Of a stretch of DNA of 64,000 nucleotides, positions 52,664 to 61,066 are shown piece after piece. The notes under the pieces were generated by a model. That model did no database searches. It was not told the DNA's origin and saw nothing but the letters and a program-made list of their open reading frames with translations. The position numbers and the translations under genes were made by a program. Where the stretch lies: assembly GCF_007785775.2 (NCBI RefSeq), contig NZ_VNIK02000002.1, forward strand, positions 62,001-126,000. The letters run 5' to 3'. Position 1 is the stretch's first letter. Each line of letters starts with the position of its first letter. Source of the stretch: Flagellimonas hadalis. GTDB taxonomy: Bacteria; Bacteroidota; Bacteroidia; Flavobacteriales; Flavobacteriaceae.

Positions 52664-53731
52664 TTATTTGATAGGGTTGATGGTCTGTCCATCCCTCAAT
52701 TTGGAGACACCTTCGGTCACAATGGTCGTTCCCTCTTCAAGGCCTTCGGATACGATGAATTCCGTGGCAGTCTGTGCCACGATATTGATTGGCTTTGTGT
52801 TCACGGTATCCCCATTGAGCACATACACCATTTTGGTCCCTTGAAGGTCCACTGTGGCAAATTGGGGAATCACCCACACATCTTTGTATGTGGAAGGAAC
52901 CCTGATTGTTCCAGTACTCCCAGAACTCAACAACAGATCTGGGTTCTCAAAATCGGCCCGAAGGGAAACGCTTCCCGTGGTGGGGTTGATGATATTGTTG
53001 ATCATGGCGATTTTCCCTTTGTGGGGATATGTTTGGCCATTGATCATGACCAATTCCACCTCTGGGGTAGAACTGGCAGCACTTTCATTGGCATTTGCTG
53101 CCATTTGTGTTTTCATCTGGAGCAATTCTTTTTCGTTCATGGAAAAATAGGCCCTGATGCCACTGATGTCCGAGACCACGGTCAGGGGTTGGGCCATGGT
53201 ACTGCTCACTAGGGCCCCTACTTTGTAGGGAATCCCCCCAATGTAACCGTTCACGGGGCTCACGATGTTGGAATACCCAATGTTTGCGGTGATGCTGTTG
53301 TAATTGCTCTTTGCCTGTTCCAATTGGGCCTTGGCAGTTTCCAACTGTACATTGCTGATGATGCCTTTCTCCACTAAGGGGACCAATTTGTCCACTTCCA
53401 CTTGGGCCACGTTCACCGAAGCTTTGGCGGCGTTGGCGTCTTGGGACAGGGTCTGGGTCTCCAATTTGAAGAGCAGCTGCCCTTTTTTCACTTTTTGCCC
53501 TTCTTCCACATAAATGTTTTGGACAAAACCTGAAACCTTGGGCCAAATCTGTACGTTTTGTACCCCCTCCATCGAAGTGGAGTAGGTATTGTAAACAGTG
53601 ATATCCTGCTTTTTCAGGGCAGTGGTTTTTAAAGATGGTGGTGGCGGGGCGGATTGCTGCTGGGTTTTGCCTCCACAGGACATTAAAAGAACTATTCCTG
53701 CCAGTACAAAGGGTATCTTGATTGTTTTCAT
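52664..53731 (-). CDS. RND periplasmic adaptor (membrane-fusion lipoprotein)
   Basis: A 355-aa HlyD/AcrA-type adaptor. A lipoprotein signal ends LLMSC (residue about 18). After a proline-rich linker come the lipoyl half (GFVQNIYVEEGQKVKKGQLLFKLE), a helical hairpin (QDANAAKASVNVAQVEVDKLVPL), and beta-barrel and membrane-proximal domains. The start at 53731 is taken because the upstream in-frame extension lacks a signal. It is followed by the pump gene 33 bp later. Confidence 0.94.
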   Translation of the reverse strand: MKTIKIPFVLAGIVLLMSCGGKTQQQSAPPPPSLKTTALKKQDITVYNTYSTSMEGVQNVQIWPKVSGFVQNIYVEEGQKVKKGQLLFKLETQTLSQDANAAKASVNVAQVEVDKLVPLVEKGIISNVQLETAKAQLEQAKSNYNSITANIGYSNIVSPVNGYIGGIPYKVGALVSSTMAQPLTVVSDISGIRAYFSMNEKELLQMKTQMAANANESAASSTPEVELVMINGQTYPHKGKIAMINNIINPTTGSVSLRADFENPDLLLSSGSTGTIRVPSTYKDVWVIPQFATVDLQGTKMVYVLNGDTVNTKPINIVAQTATEFIVSEGLEEGTTIVTEGVSKLRDGQTINPIK

Positions 53732-53777
53732 GTACGAACTTAATGTGTTAAGGTTTAGATAGTTGGACATTGGATTT

Positions 53778-54254
53778 TTAATCCAATATGATTTCAAGTT
53801 TTTTGATGGATTCTTTTAAAAGGGTCTCGTTCTTATGGATATAGTCAAGGTAAATGCTGGTTCTGGCCTTGCCCTCCTCAAATTTTTTTGGACTGTTTTT
53901 TTCATGGTAGCCCATTACCGAGGTGATGATTTTTTTTTCGTTTTCAAGGCGTTTCAGGTTTTCCTGTAATTTGGTAAGGAAGAATGTCTTTTTTTTGGCA
54001 AGGGTAAAATACCTTCTTCTGTCGCCCGGTTTGGTGAAATAGGTGACGATGCCCATGTTGAGCAGCAAGTTAAGGGAGGTTGATGTTGAACTTTTGCTGG
54101 CCCCACGTTTTTCGAGACAATCCTCAAAGGTCAATCCGTCCTCATTGGTCATGACCAAAATGGCATAGATTCGGGCTGCCAAAGGGGGAAGATTATGTTC
54201 ACCTTCCAAGTGGAGCCCCAAGGTCTCTATCAACTCATCCTTCGTCTTTACCAT
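53778..54254 (-). CDS. GbsR/MarR family transcriptional regulator
   Basis: A 158-aa winged-HTH regulator. The DNA-binding core is LPPLAARIYAILVMTNEDGLTFEDCLEKRGASKSSTSTSLNLLLNMGIV, and the wing is KPGDRRRYFTLAKKKTFFL. A C-terminal helix with KLEIILD ends the protein. It heads the efflux operon on the minus strand, 46 bp before the adaptor, so it likely autoregulates and controls the pump. A canonical promoter lies just upstream. Confidence 0.9.
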   Translation of the reverse strand: MVKTKDELIETLGLHLEGEHNLPPLAARIYAILVMTNEDGLTFEDCLEKRGASKSSTSTSLNLLLNMGIVTYFTKPGDRRRYFTLAKKKTFFLTKLQENLKRLENEKKIITSVMGYHEKNSPKKFEEGKARTSIYLDYIHKNETLLKESIKKLEIILD

Positions 54255-54273
54255 ATCTGATAATTTGAAGGCG

Positions 54274-54304
54274 CAAAATTAATATTGGTTCGGAACAAAC
54301 AAAA
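54274..54304 (-). promoter_or_regulatory. Promoter of the GbsR-efflux operon
   Basis: On the minus strand TTTTG (54300-54304) and TAATTTTG (54274-54281) are 18 nt apart, matching TTG-N17-23-TAnnTTTG. The start codon is 19 nt downstream, so the leader is very short. Confidence 0.8.
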
Positions 54305-54349
54305 CCAAACGAACTTAAAGTTGTGTTAAAAGTTCAATGCTTGTTGCCA

Positions 54350-54398
54350 GATGTTGGATGCTAGAAAATGGACGATAGAAAATAGAAAAGAGATGTTT
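54350..54398 (-). repeat. Degenerate 7-bp tandem repeat
   Basis: Seven consecutive heptamers all beginning GA: GATGTTG, GATGCTA, GAAAATG, GACGATA, GAAAATA, GAAAAGA, GATGTTT. Confidence 0.7.
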
Positions 54399-54557
54399 CT
54401 GGGCGCAGTTGTTCGATTACTTTGTTAATTTTCATTGGATTTAATATGGACTTGGGTAACTGCAAACTGCATCCTAAAAACCGGTTCCCAATTCCTGACC
54501 CCCGGTCCTTGGCTCCGAGCGATTTACTGGCAGCCGACTCAAGCAGGCATTTCGCGA

Positions 54558-55577
54558 CTAAAGGGCGCTCTTGAACTGTTCCAAAAAGCGGACGTCGTTC
54601 TCGCTCAACAGTCTAATGTCAGAAATTTGGTGGAGGAGGAGCGCAATTCGATCTATGCCCATTCCAAAAGCGAACCCGGAATATACTTCGGGGTCGATAC
54701 CGCAATTTTTGAGGACATTGGGGTCCACCATGCCACAACCCATGATTTCCAACCAACCGGTACCCTTGGTCATGCGATGGTCCGTTTCGGTCTCCAGTCC
54801 CCAATACACATCCACTTCAGCACTGGGTTCCGTAAAAGGAAAGTAGGATGGGCGCAGCCTGATCTTGGATTTCCCGAACATTTCAGATGTAAAGTACTGT
54901 AGGGTCTGCTTCAGATCGGCGAAGGAGACGTTCTTGTCCACATACAACCCTTCCACTTGGTGGAAAAAGCAGTGGGAGCGTGCCGAAATGGCCTCGTTCC
55001 GGTACACCCTTCCCGGGGAAATGGTACGGATGGGTGGTTTGTGGCTTTCCATGTATCGCACTTGTACGGAGGAGGTATGGGTACGCAAGAGGATATCGGG
55101 ATCGGTCTGGATGAAAAAAGTATCCTGCATGTCGCGTGCCGGATGGTACTCGGGCAGGTTCAATGCCGTAAAATTATGCCAATCGTCCTCTATCTCAGGT
55201 CCTTCGGAAACATTGAACCCAATTCTGGAAAAGATGTCGATGATCTGGTTCTTTACGATGGAGATAGGATGTCTTGCCCCGATTTCAATGGGCTCCCCGG
55301 GTCGGGTGAGATCACCAAATTTACCTTCGGGCTCCACTTGGTTTTCCAAGGCTTCCTTGAGGGTGTTTACCTTTTCGGTCGCTGCACTCTTCAATTGGTT
55401 GATGACCTGCCCAAATTCTTTCTTTTCCCCGTTGGGCACATTTTTGAACTCGGCAAAGAAGGTGTTCAACAAGCCTTTTTTCCCCAAATATTTGATTCGG
55501 AAAGTTTCAATTTCATCGCTTGAGGTGGAAGAGAATTTTTCTACTTCGGCCAAGTGTTCCTTTATGGTCTCGATCAT
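54558..55577 (-). CDS. pheS: Phenylalanine-tRNA ligase alpha subunit
   Basis: A 339-aa class II aminoacyl-tRNA synthetase subunit that charges tRNA-Phe together with PheT. The N-terminal coiled coil (about 1-90) binds tRNA. Catalytic motifs are HPISIVKNQIIDIFSRIGF, the motif 2 loop FHQVEGLYVDKNVSFADLK and the C-terminal motif 3 GFAFGMGIDRIALLLHQISDIR. pheT is not adjacent, which is common in Bacteroidota. It precedes the efflux operon, separated by the 303-bp gap. Confidence 0.97.
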   Translation of the reverse strand: MIETIKEHLAEVEKFSSTSSDEIETFRIKYLGKKGLLNTFFAEFKNVPNGEKKEFGQVINQLKSAATEKVNTLKEALENQVEPEGKFGDLTRPGEPIEIGARHPISIVKNQIIDIFSRIGFNVSEGPEIEDDWHNFTALNLPEYHPARDMQDTFFIQTDPDILLRTHTSSVQVRYMESHKPPIRTISPGRVYRNEAISARSHCFFHQVEGLYVDKNVSFADLKQTLQYFTSEMFGKSKIRLRPSYFPFTEPSAEVDVYWGLETETDHRMTKGTGWLEIMGCGMVDPNVLKNCGIDPEVYSGFAFGMGIDRIALLLHQISDIRLLSENDVRFLEQFKSAL

Positions 55578-55676
55578 GTTTAGTGCTATTGGCGGACAAA
55601 TTTAGCAAATTGTACCTGAATAAATGGGCAATGGACAAATGTACTGTCCTTACATCAAAAAAATCAAAGGTGGTGG

Positions 55677-57533
55677 TCAGGTGTCAAGGCGTTCTTTACG
55701 GCCGCCCAACCAATTCATGCACAATTTGAAATTGTCAAAAACATGCTCGTTCGGGATCAGACCTGGAACGATATCTATTTTTTGCATCATATATTTTGGC
55801 TGCTCCAAAATCTTTACCAACAACACGGTGATCTGTTTTCGTTTCAAGGCATGGAGCACTTCCTCCATGGCATACAGGCCCGATTGGTCCATATAGGGCA
55901 TGCGGCCCATCCTAATGATGACGATGGTTGCATTCTTTGGGATTTGGTCGGCCAATTCTTGAAATTCATTGGTGGAACCGAAGAAAAGTGGGCCATTGAT
56001 ATGTTTTATGAATACCTCGTCCCTCAATTTTTTTGGAATGTCTTTTTCATCGGGCCAAATTTCTTCATTCAAAGAAGTCACATTTGATCTTTTGGCGGTA
56101 ATGTCACCAATTTTTTTCATGAACATCAACGAGGCCATGATCAGACCGATCCCTACGGCATAGACGAGGTTCCAAACCGAGGAAAGCACCATGACCACCA
56201 GCATCACAATGACCTCAGAACTTAATCTGATGGGCCCGAGGGTAATGTCTTTGGGCATATTGGGAATGGCCTTTAGCCCTTTATAATCCATAACGCCGAT
56301 CCCAACGGTGACGAGAAGTCCCGCCAATACTGCTGCGGGAATTTGTGAGGCGACAGGCCCCAACGCAAGTAGGATGACCAACAAGAGCAAGCCTGCAATC
56401 ATGCCCGAAAGCCTTGTTTTCCCCCCGGAATTGATGTTCACCACTGTTCGTATGGTGGCACCCGCACCGGGAATTCCGCCGAACAGGGCTGCTACGCTGT
56501 TCCCGATTCCCTGTCCCATCAATTCTTTGTTGGGGTTATGTTTGGTCTGGGTCATATTGTCCGCAACCACGGATGTAAGTAGGGAATCAATGGCCCCGAG
56601 CAGGGCCAAGGTGAGTGCGGTAAAGAAATAGGGTGCAATGGCCCCGAGATTGAACTGGGTGAAAATTTCCAAACGGGGAACAGGAAGACCACTGGGGATC
56701 TGTTCTATGGGGCGATAGTCCAGACCAAGGGCATAGGCAAGACCGGATACGACCACCAAAGCGACCAAGGTACTGGGCACAGCGGTGGTGATGCGTTTAA
56801 ACCCATACACTATGAGAATGGTACCCAAAGCCAGTGCCAGTTCCAACCAATCAATATTAGTGAGGGCCCTAGGCAATACCTTGAAAGTGCCGATGACCCC
56901 AGAGGCATGCTTTCCTGCCAAACCCTTTGCCTCTTTGTCCATGTCATCGGCAGTGATGTTCCCGGCCCTGTTGATGGTTTCTTCAAAATCTTCAAGGACC
57001 AGAATGCCCTTTTCGGTTTCCTCCCTGAGAATGCGGGTCAAGATATTCTCTTCTGCCTTGGGTTTGAAACTGTTTACATAGGAGGTGTCTTCCTTGGGGT
57101 AATAACCAATGGCGGGGAGTATTTGGGTGATGAGTATAATGACCCCAATGGCGGTCATAAATCCAGAGACGACAGGATAAGGGATATATTTAATGTATTT
57201 TCCCAGACCGATGAGTCCAAGGCCAATTTGCATAAGTCCCGCCAGTAAAAAAACGGTCAGAATGGCCGGGAGGGCTCGATTGATATCTCCATTGTTGAGG
57301 GCCAGGATACCTGAGATCATCACCATGCTCACTGCGGTCATGGGAGCAGTTGGTCCAGAAATTTGTGTGTTGGTGCCTCCAAAAAGAGCGGCAAAAAAAC
57401 CGATGAAAATGGCGCCATACAATCCTGCACTTGGGCCCAGTCCCGAACTTACCCCGAAGGCAAGCGCCAAGGGCAGCGCAACAATCCCTGCAGTGATTCC
57501 ACCAAAAAGATCTCCTTTAAAATGTTTGAACAT
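55677..57533 (-). CDS. SulP family anion transporter with STAS domain (1)
   Basis: A 618-aa permease: SulP membrane domain (GDLFGGITAGIVALPLALAFGVSSGLGPSAGLYGA, GPTAPMTAVSMVM, PVVSGFMTAIG) followed by a C-terminal STAS domain (about 505-610, MDQSGLYAMEEVL). A non-standard charged insertion (about 160-220) lies between TM segments, longer than usual. SulP proteins carry sulfate or bicarbonate. Next to carbonic anhydrase and a second SulP, bicarbonate is the better guess. ATG at 57533 starts at the conserved MFKHFKGD. A terminator separates it from the carbonic anhydrase. Confidence 0.92.
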   Translation of the reverse strand: MFKHFKGDLFGGITAGIVALPLALAFGVSSGLGPSAGLYGAIFIGFFAALFGGTNTQISGPTAPMTAVSMVMISGILALNNGDINRALPAILTVFLLAGLMQIGLGLIGLGKYIKYIPYPVVSGFMTAIGVIILITQILPAIGYYPKEDTSYVNSFKPKAEENILTRILREETEKGILVLEDFEETINRAGNITADDMDKEAKGLAGKHASGVIGTFKVLPRALTNIDWLELALALGTILIVYGFKRITTAVPSTLVALVVVSGLAYALGLDYRPIEQIPSGLPVPRLEIFTQFNLGAIAPYFFTALTLALLGAIDSLLTSVVADNMTQTKHNPNKELMGQGIGNSVAALFGGIPGAGATIRTVVNINSGGKTRLSGMIAGLLLLVILLALGPVASQIPAAVLAGLLVTVGIGVMDYKGLKAIPNMPKDITLGPIRLSSEVIVMLVVMVLSSVWNLVYAVGIGLIMASLMFMKKIGDITAKRSNVTSLNEEIWPDEKDIPKKLRDEVFIKHINGPLFFGSTNEFQELADQIPKNATIVIIRMGRMPYMDQSGLYAMEEVLHALKRKQITVLLVKILEQPKYMMQKIDIVPGLIPNEHVFDNFKLCMNWLGGRKERLDT

Positions 57534-57572
57534 GGCTTTCGGTTGTGAGGGTGAAGGTAACAATTCTGGAAT

Positions 57573-57612
57573 AAAAAAAGGGTCGAAGGATTTGATAACC
57601 CTTCGACCCTTT
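57573..57612 (-). terminator. Terminator after carbonic anhydrase
   Basis: On the minus strand AAAGGGTCGAAGG and CCTTCGACCCTTT pair across a 9-nt loop and are followed by a T run. It lies 20 nt after the carbonic anhydrase stop and 40 nt before the first SulP start. Confidence 0.92.
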
Positions 57613-57631
57613 GTATGTATGGAACGGTATT

Positions 57632-58258
57632 TTACAAAAAGACCACCTTGCCATCAGAGAGGTCATACATGGCCCCGACGATGGCTATCTGCTCCTCATC
57701 CTCCATTTCTTTTAGGATAGGACTTTGCGATCTAATGTTGTCCAAGGTCATTTCTACGTTCTTTACTGCGACCGCATCCACAAACTCCAAGTTTTTGGAA
57801 TTTCTCAATGACTCGTCCTTTGGTTCTTTGACAGCATCTACCGCAGGCTCAATCTTGTTGATCAATGTGGTGAGGTTGCCAAGGCGGGCGTGGTCACAAG
57901 CACCTTTTACTGCCCCACAGCTGGTGTGGCCCAAGACCACGATCAGTTTTGTGCCGGCCAATTTGCAGGCAAACTCCATACTTCCCAGAATATCCTCGTT
58001 GACAAAGTTGCCAGCAATTCTTATACTGAAAATATCTCCAAGTCCTTGATCGAAGACCAGCTCTGCAGACACCCTTGAATCGATACAACTAAGGATGGTG
58101 GCAAAGGGAAACTGTCCATCCTTGGTTTCGTTGACCTGTTGCAACAGGTTTCTATTGGCCTTTAGGTTATTTTGGAAACGCTCATTGCCTTCCTTCAAAA
58201 ATTGGATCGCCTTTTTGGGCGTCATAGTGGCCTGTGTTTCTAGTGTATGTGTTTTCAT
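57632..58258 (-). CDS. Beta-carbonic anhydrase
   Basis: A 208-aa zinc enzyme that interconverts CO2 and bicarbonate. The ligands are C58 with the D60-x-R62 dyad (SCIDSRV), H111 and C114 (GHTSCGAVKGA). No signal peptide is seen, so it is cytoplasmic. Nine bases separate it from the second SulP gene on the same strand, and a terminator follows. The SulP-CA pairing suggests that imported bicarbonate is equilibrated inside the cell. Confidence 0.95.
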   Translation of the reverse strand: MKTHTLETQATMTPKKAIQFLKEGNERFQNNLKANRNLLQQVNETKDGQFPFATILSCIDSRVSAELVFDQGLGDIFSIRIAGNFVNEDILGSMEFACKLAGTKLIVVLGHTSCGAVKGACDHARLGNLTTLINKIEPAVDAVKEPKDESLRNSKNLEFVDAVAVKNVEMTLDNIRSQSPILKEMEDEEQIAIVGAMYDLSDGKVVFL

Positions 58259-58267
58259 ATTTTTATC

Positions 58268-59851
58268 TTATGCCGTTTGTTTCGGTCTTAGGTTGAAAAA
58301 TTTGATGTAACTCTCTGGGTTCTCGACCACACCTCTTTCAGAAATCAGTTTTATGTTGATGTTCTTGCTCTTGGCCTTGCCCGAGAAATCTTCCAAGATC
58401 TCAATGATGTCGTTATCAAGATATCTGGTCTTGCGGACATCCAGTTCCAGATAGGAATTTTCTGGAAGGCGATCCAGCTCTTTCAGGATGGCCCCCTTGT
58501 TGATGAAGGTCACCTCTTCCGCAAGGGTCATTTTGATCATGTTCTCCCCATTGCCTTTATCCTCGATATGCAGGAAGTGCGAATTTTGGTAACTCTTGAT
58601 CAGGATCACCACGATACCAACCGCCAGACCCAAGGCAATACCGATGAGAAGGTCGGTAAAGACAAGGCCCACCACGGTGACTATAAAAGGAACGAATTGT
58701 TTCCATCCCAATTGGTACATGGTCTTGAACAGGCTGGGCTTGGCCAGTTTGAAACCGACGATGAACAGCACAGCGGCAAGTACGGACAAGGGAATCATGT
58801 TGAGCAGTCTGGGAATCAACAACACAGAAATCAGCAATAAAAAGCCATGCACAATGGCCGCCAATTTGGTGCGGCCACCCGACTGGATGTTGGCCGAGCT
58901 ACGCACGATCACCTGTGTAATGGGCAATCCACCAAGTAGGCCGGATATTGAATTTCCAACGCCTTGTGCGAACAATTCCCTGTTGGCAGGCGTGGTCCTT
59001 TTGTAGGGATCCAATTTATCAGTGGCCTCAACACACAACAGCGTCTCCAAACTGGCCACCAATGCAATGGTAAAGGCCGTGATCCAAATTTCAGGGTTGC
59101 CGATAACGGAAAAATTAGGGAACTGGAACAGGCTTCCAAAATTGGCGAAGCTTTCCAGGACAGGCACCTGTACAAGATGTTCCGGAGAAATCCCCCAGTT
59201 GGAATTCCCTTGGGTAAATATAAAGTAAAGAATGCCCAGTACCACAGCCACCAAAGGGCCTTGGATCAACTGGAATATTTTTGATTTTTTCGTCAGCACC
59301 TTGTCCCATAGAATAAGAATGGCAAGTGCAATAACAGCGATCAATGTAGCTCCGGGGCTTATATTGTTCAGTGCTACAAGGATTTCACTAAAAGTGTTTT
59401 CACCATCGACCTGGAAAAAGGCCTGATCCCCTTCTGGGTCGGCATCATAGCCAAAAAAGTGGGGAATCTGTTTTAAGATAATGATGATTCCTATCCCGGT
59501 AAGCATACCTTTGATCACGGATGAGGGGAAATAATAGGCGATGATACCTCCTTTGAGGACACCGAACAGGATTTGTATGATGCCGCCCAGTACAACCGCT
59601 ACCAAAAAGTTTTCAAAGCCTCCCAAGGTACCTATGGCAGTGAGCACAATGGCGGCAAGTCCAGCTGCGGGACCACTGACCCCCAATTGGGACCCACTCA
59701 ATGCGCCTACAACTATACCCCCTACAATCCCAGCAATCAGACCGGAAAAGAGAGGGGCTCCACTGGCCAAGGCAATGCCCAAACAGAGCGGCAATGCCAC
59801 AAAGAAGACCACAACACTGGCCGGCAAGTCATTTTTGATATACTTGAACAT
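58268..59851 (-). CDS. SulP family anion transporter (2), probable bicarbonate uptake
   Basis: A 527-aa permease with 10-12 TM segments, opening FKYIKNDLPASVVVFFVALPLCLGIALASGAPLFSGLIAGIVGGIVVG. The anion-site loop contains QLGVSGPAAGLAAIVLTA and the helix SLETLLCVEATDKLDP. A STAS-like C-terminal domain (about 435-527) contains YLELDVRKTRYLDNDIIEILEDF. It belongs to the BicA-like or SulP-with-CA branch rather than to classical sulfate permeases, judging by the adjacent beta-carbonic anhydrase 9 bp behind. Transport of bicarbonate is inference. Confidence 0.9.
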   Translation of the reverse strand: MFKYIKNDLPASVVVFFVALPLCLGIALASGAPLFSGLIAGIVGGIVVGALSGSQLGVSGPAAGLAAIVLTAIGTLGGFENFLVAVVLGGIIQILFGVLKGGIIAYYFPSSVIKGMLTGIGIIIILKQIPHFFGYDADPEGDQAFFQVDGENTFSEILVALNNISPGATLIAVIALAILILWDKVLTKKSKIFQLIQGPLVAVVLGILYFIFTQGNSNWGISPEHLVQVPVLESFANFGSLFQFPNFSVIGNPEIWITAFTIALVASLETLLCVEATDKLDPYKRTTPANRELFAQGVGNSISGLLGGLPITQVIVRSSANIQSGGRTKLAAIVHGFLLLISVLLIPRLLNMIPLSVLAAVLFIVGFKLAKPSLFKTMYQLGWKQFVPFIVTVVGLVFTDLLIGIALGLAVGIVVILIKSYQNSHFLHIEDKGNGENMIKMTLAEEVTFINKGAILKELDRLPENSYLELDVRKTRYLDNDIIEILEDFSGKAKSKNINIKLISERGVVENPESYIKFFNLRPKQTA

Positions 59852-59931
59852 AATTAAAAAAGTTTTGCCTTCAAGCGCTTTTTGGATTGAAGACAGTTAG
59901 AAAATTGATTTGAATGTGAATGTTTCAGGGA

Positions 59932-60243
59932 CTAAACCAATTCCCTAGGGGGAGGGTCAAGAATCTCAACGGTGTGTTCCATAACTTGGAATATGTACCG
60001 CAACGAGCTTAAATTTTGCTCTTGTTTGAAGGAAGGGTCGACTGAGAAAAAATTGCGGAACACGAAGAACTTGCCGTCAAAGTTTTTGCAGCTTGCTGTT
60101 TCGTGGCTGTTGTTCTCCTCTTCTGAGGCCCCAAGTATAAGTGCAGTGCTGTATTCCCTGCCCAGAAGCGGGACAAAGGGGGATGCCATCAAAATGGAAA
60201 CGAGCATCACCGATACAAAAGGGAGAGCCAATAGTTTCAGCAC
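59932..60243 (-). CDS. Hypothetical small exported protein
   Basis: A 103-aa protein with an N-terminal hydrophobic stretch (MLKLLALPFVSVMLVSILMASPFVPL) that may be a signal peptide or an anchor. The rest is a short domain with one Cys and ends EILDPPPRELV, a tail with three prolines. The only start is GTG at 60243. Similar small proteins with a PP tail occur beside transporter genes in flavobacteria, as I remember, but no function is known. It is between the SulP cluster and batE. Confidence 0.6.
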   Translation of the reverse strand: MLKLLALPFVSVMLVSILMASPFVPLLGREYSTALILGASEEENNSHETASCKNFDGKFFVFRNFFSVDPSFKQEQNLSSLRYIFQVMEHTVEILDPPPRELV

Positions 60244-60301
60244 TATACTTTAATTTTTCCCAAAAATAAGGCGAACTCCCCGATATTTTGTTAAAGAATG
60301 T

Positions 60302-61066
60302 CTAAAAGTCCTTGATGTGTTTGATGTTTTCGCCCAAAAGCCAGCCAGTTTGGCCGTCGGCAATCCTTATTTTCTCCCAACCATCAAGTTCCTCCAATAC
60401 ATTTACCTTGGTGCCTTCATGCAGGGAGAAGATGGTTTCACTGCTCCCATTGGGTTCGGAAGACACCCTGACTTCCTTGCTGAACACAATGGCCGGATTG
60501 TCTTTTCTATACTGTTCGTGTTGGAGATAGGACATCAAAATACTCAATAGACCAAGTGTCAATGAGAAAATTCCCGTGATCAAGGAAATACGCTTTTGGT
60601 TGGCCGAACGAAGGAAATAATAGGCGAGATAGGCTAGGACAAAAAACAACACCAGTGTCACGGCAATGTAGGCCCATTGATCGGAAGTGAACAGATTGAT
60701 GACTTTATCATAGGCCTGGGCAATCTCGGTCTTTGGAACTTCTTCTATGGCATCCAACCTCATGTTCTGGGCATAGCCCAAATTGTTTTTTATCTCACTG
60801 TCATTGGGAGACAACAGTAGGGCCTTCTCATAATAGTAGATGCTGGGACCGATGGCATTGGTCTTGTAATAGCAATTGCCCAAATTGAAATAGACGGCCG
60901 CCGAATGTTGGCCACTCTCCAAGATCTGCTCATAGTTTTCTATGGCCTTGGTGTATTCCCCCTTATTGTACAATTCTGTTGCTTCCGAGAACAGGGTCTC
61001 ATTTTGGGAGAATCCAAGGGACATGGATAACAGGCCTATCAAAAAAAAGATCTTTTTCATGCTCAT
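60302..61066 (-). CDS. batE: BatE: TPR and SH3-type protein
   Basis: A 254-aa membrane-associated protein of the bat (aerotolerance) operon. It begins with a signal-like segment, then two TPRs (TELYNKGEYTKAIENYEQILE, VYFNLGNCYYKTNAIGPSIYYYEKAL) and two TM helices near 130-190. A C-terminal bacterial SH3 domain follows (EVRVSSEPNGSSETIFSLHEGTKVNVLEELDGWEKIRI). The start at 61066 overlaps the batD stop (ATGA), so it is coupled; an ATG two codons later is also possible. It is last gene of the bat operon on this strand. Confidence 0.9.
   Translation of the reverse strand: MSMKKIFFLIGLLSMSLGFSQNETLFSEATELYNKGEYTKAIENYEQILESGQHSAAVYFNLGNCYYKTNAIGPSIYYYEKALLLSPNDSEIKNNLGYAQNMRLDAIEEVPKTEIAQAYDKVINLFTSDQWAYIAVTLVLFFVLAYLAYYFLRSANQKRISLITGIFSLTLGLLSILMSYLQHEQYRKDNPAIVFSKEVRVSSEPNGSSETIFSLHEGTKVNVLEELDGWEKIRIADGQTGWLLGENIKHIKDF

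Larger units (their letters stand above)
54255..54557. other. 303-bp gap between pheS and the efflux operon
   Basis: It contains the promoter of the GbsR-type gene and a degenerate 7-bp repeat tract at 54350-54398. The remainder, next to pheS, shows no gene, hairpin or other recognised signal. Confidence 0.7.
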
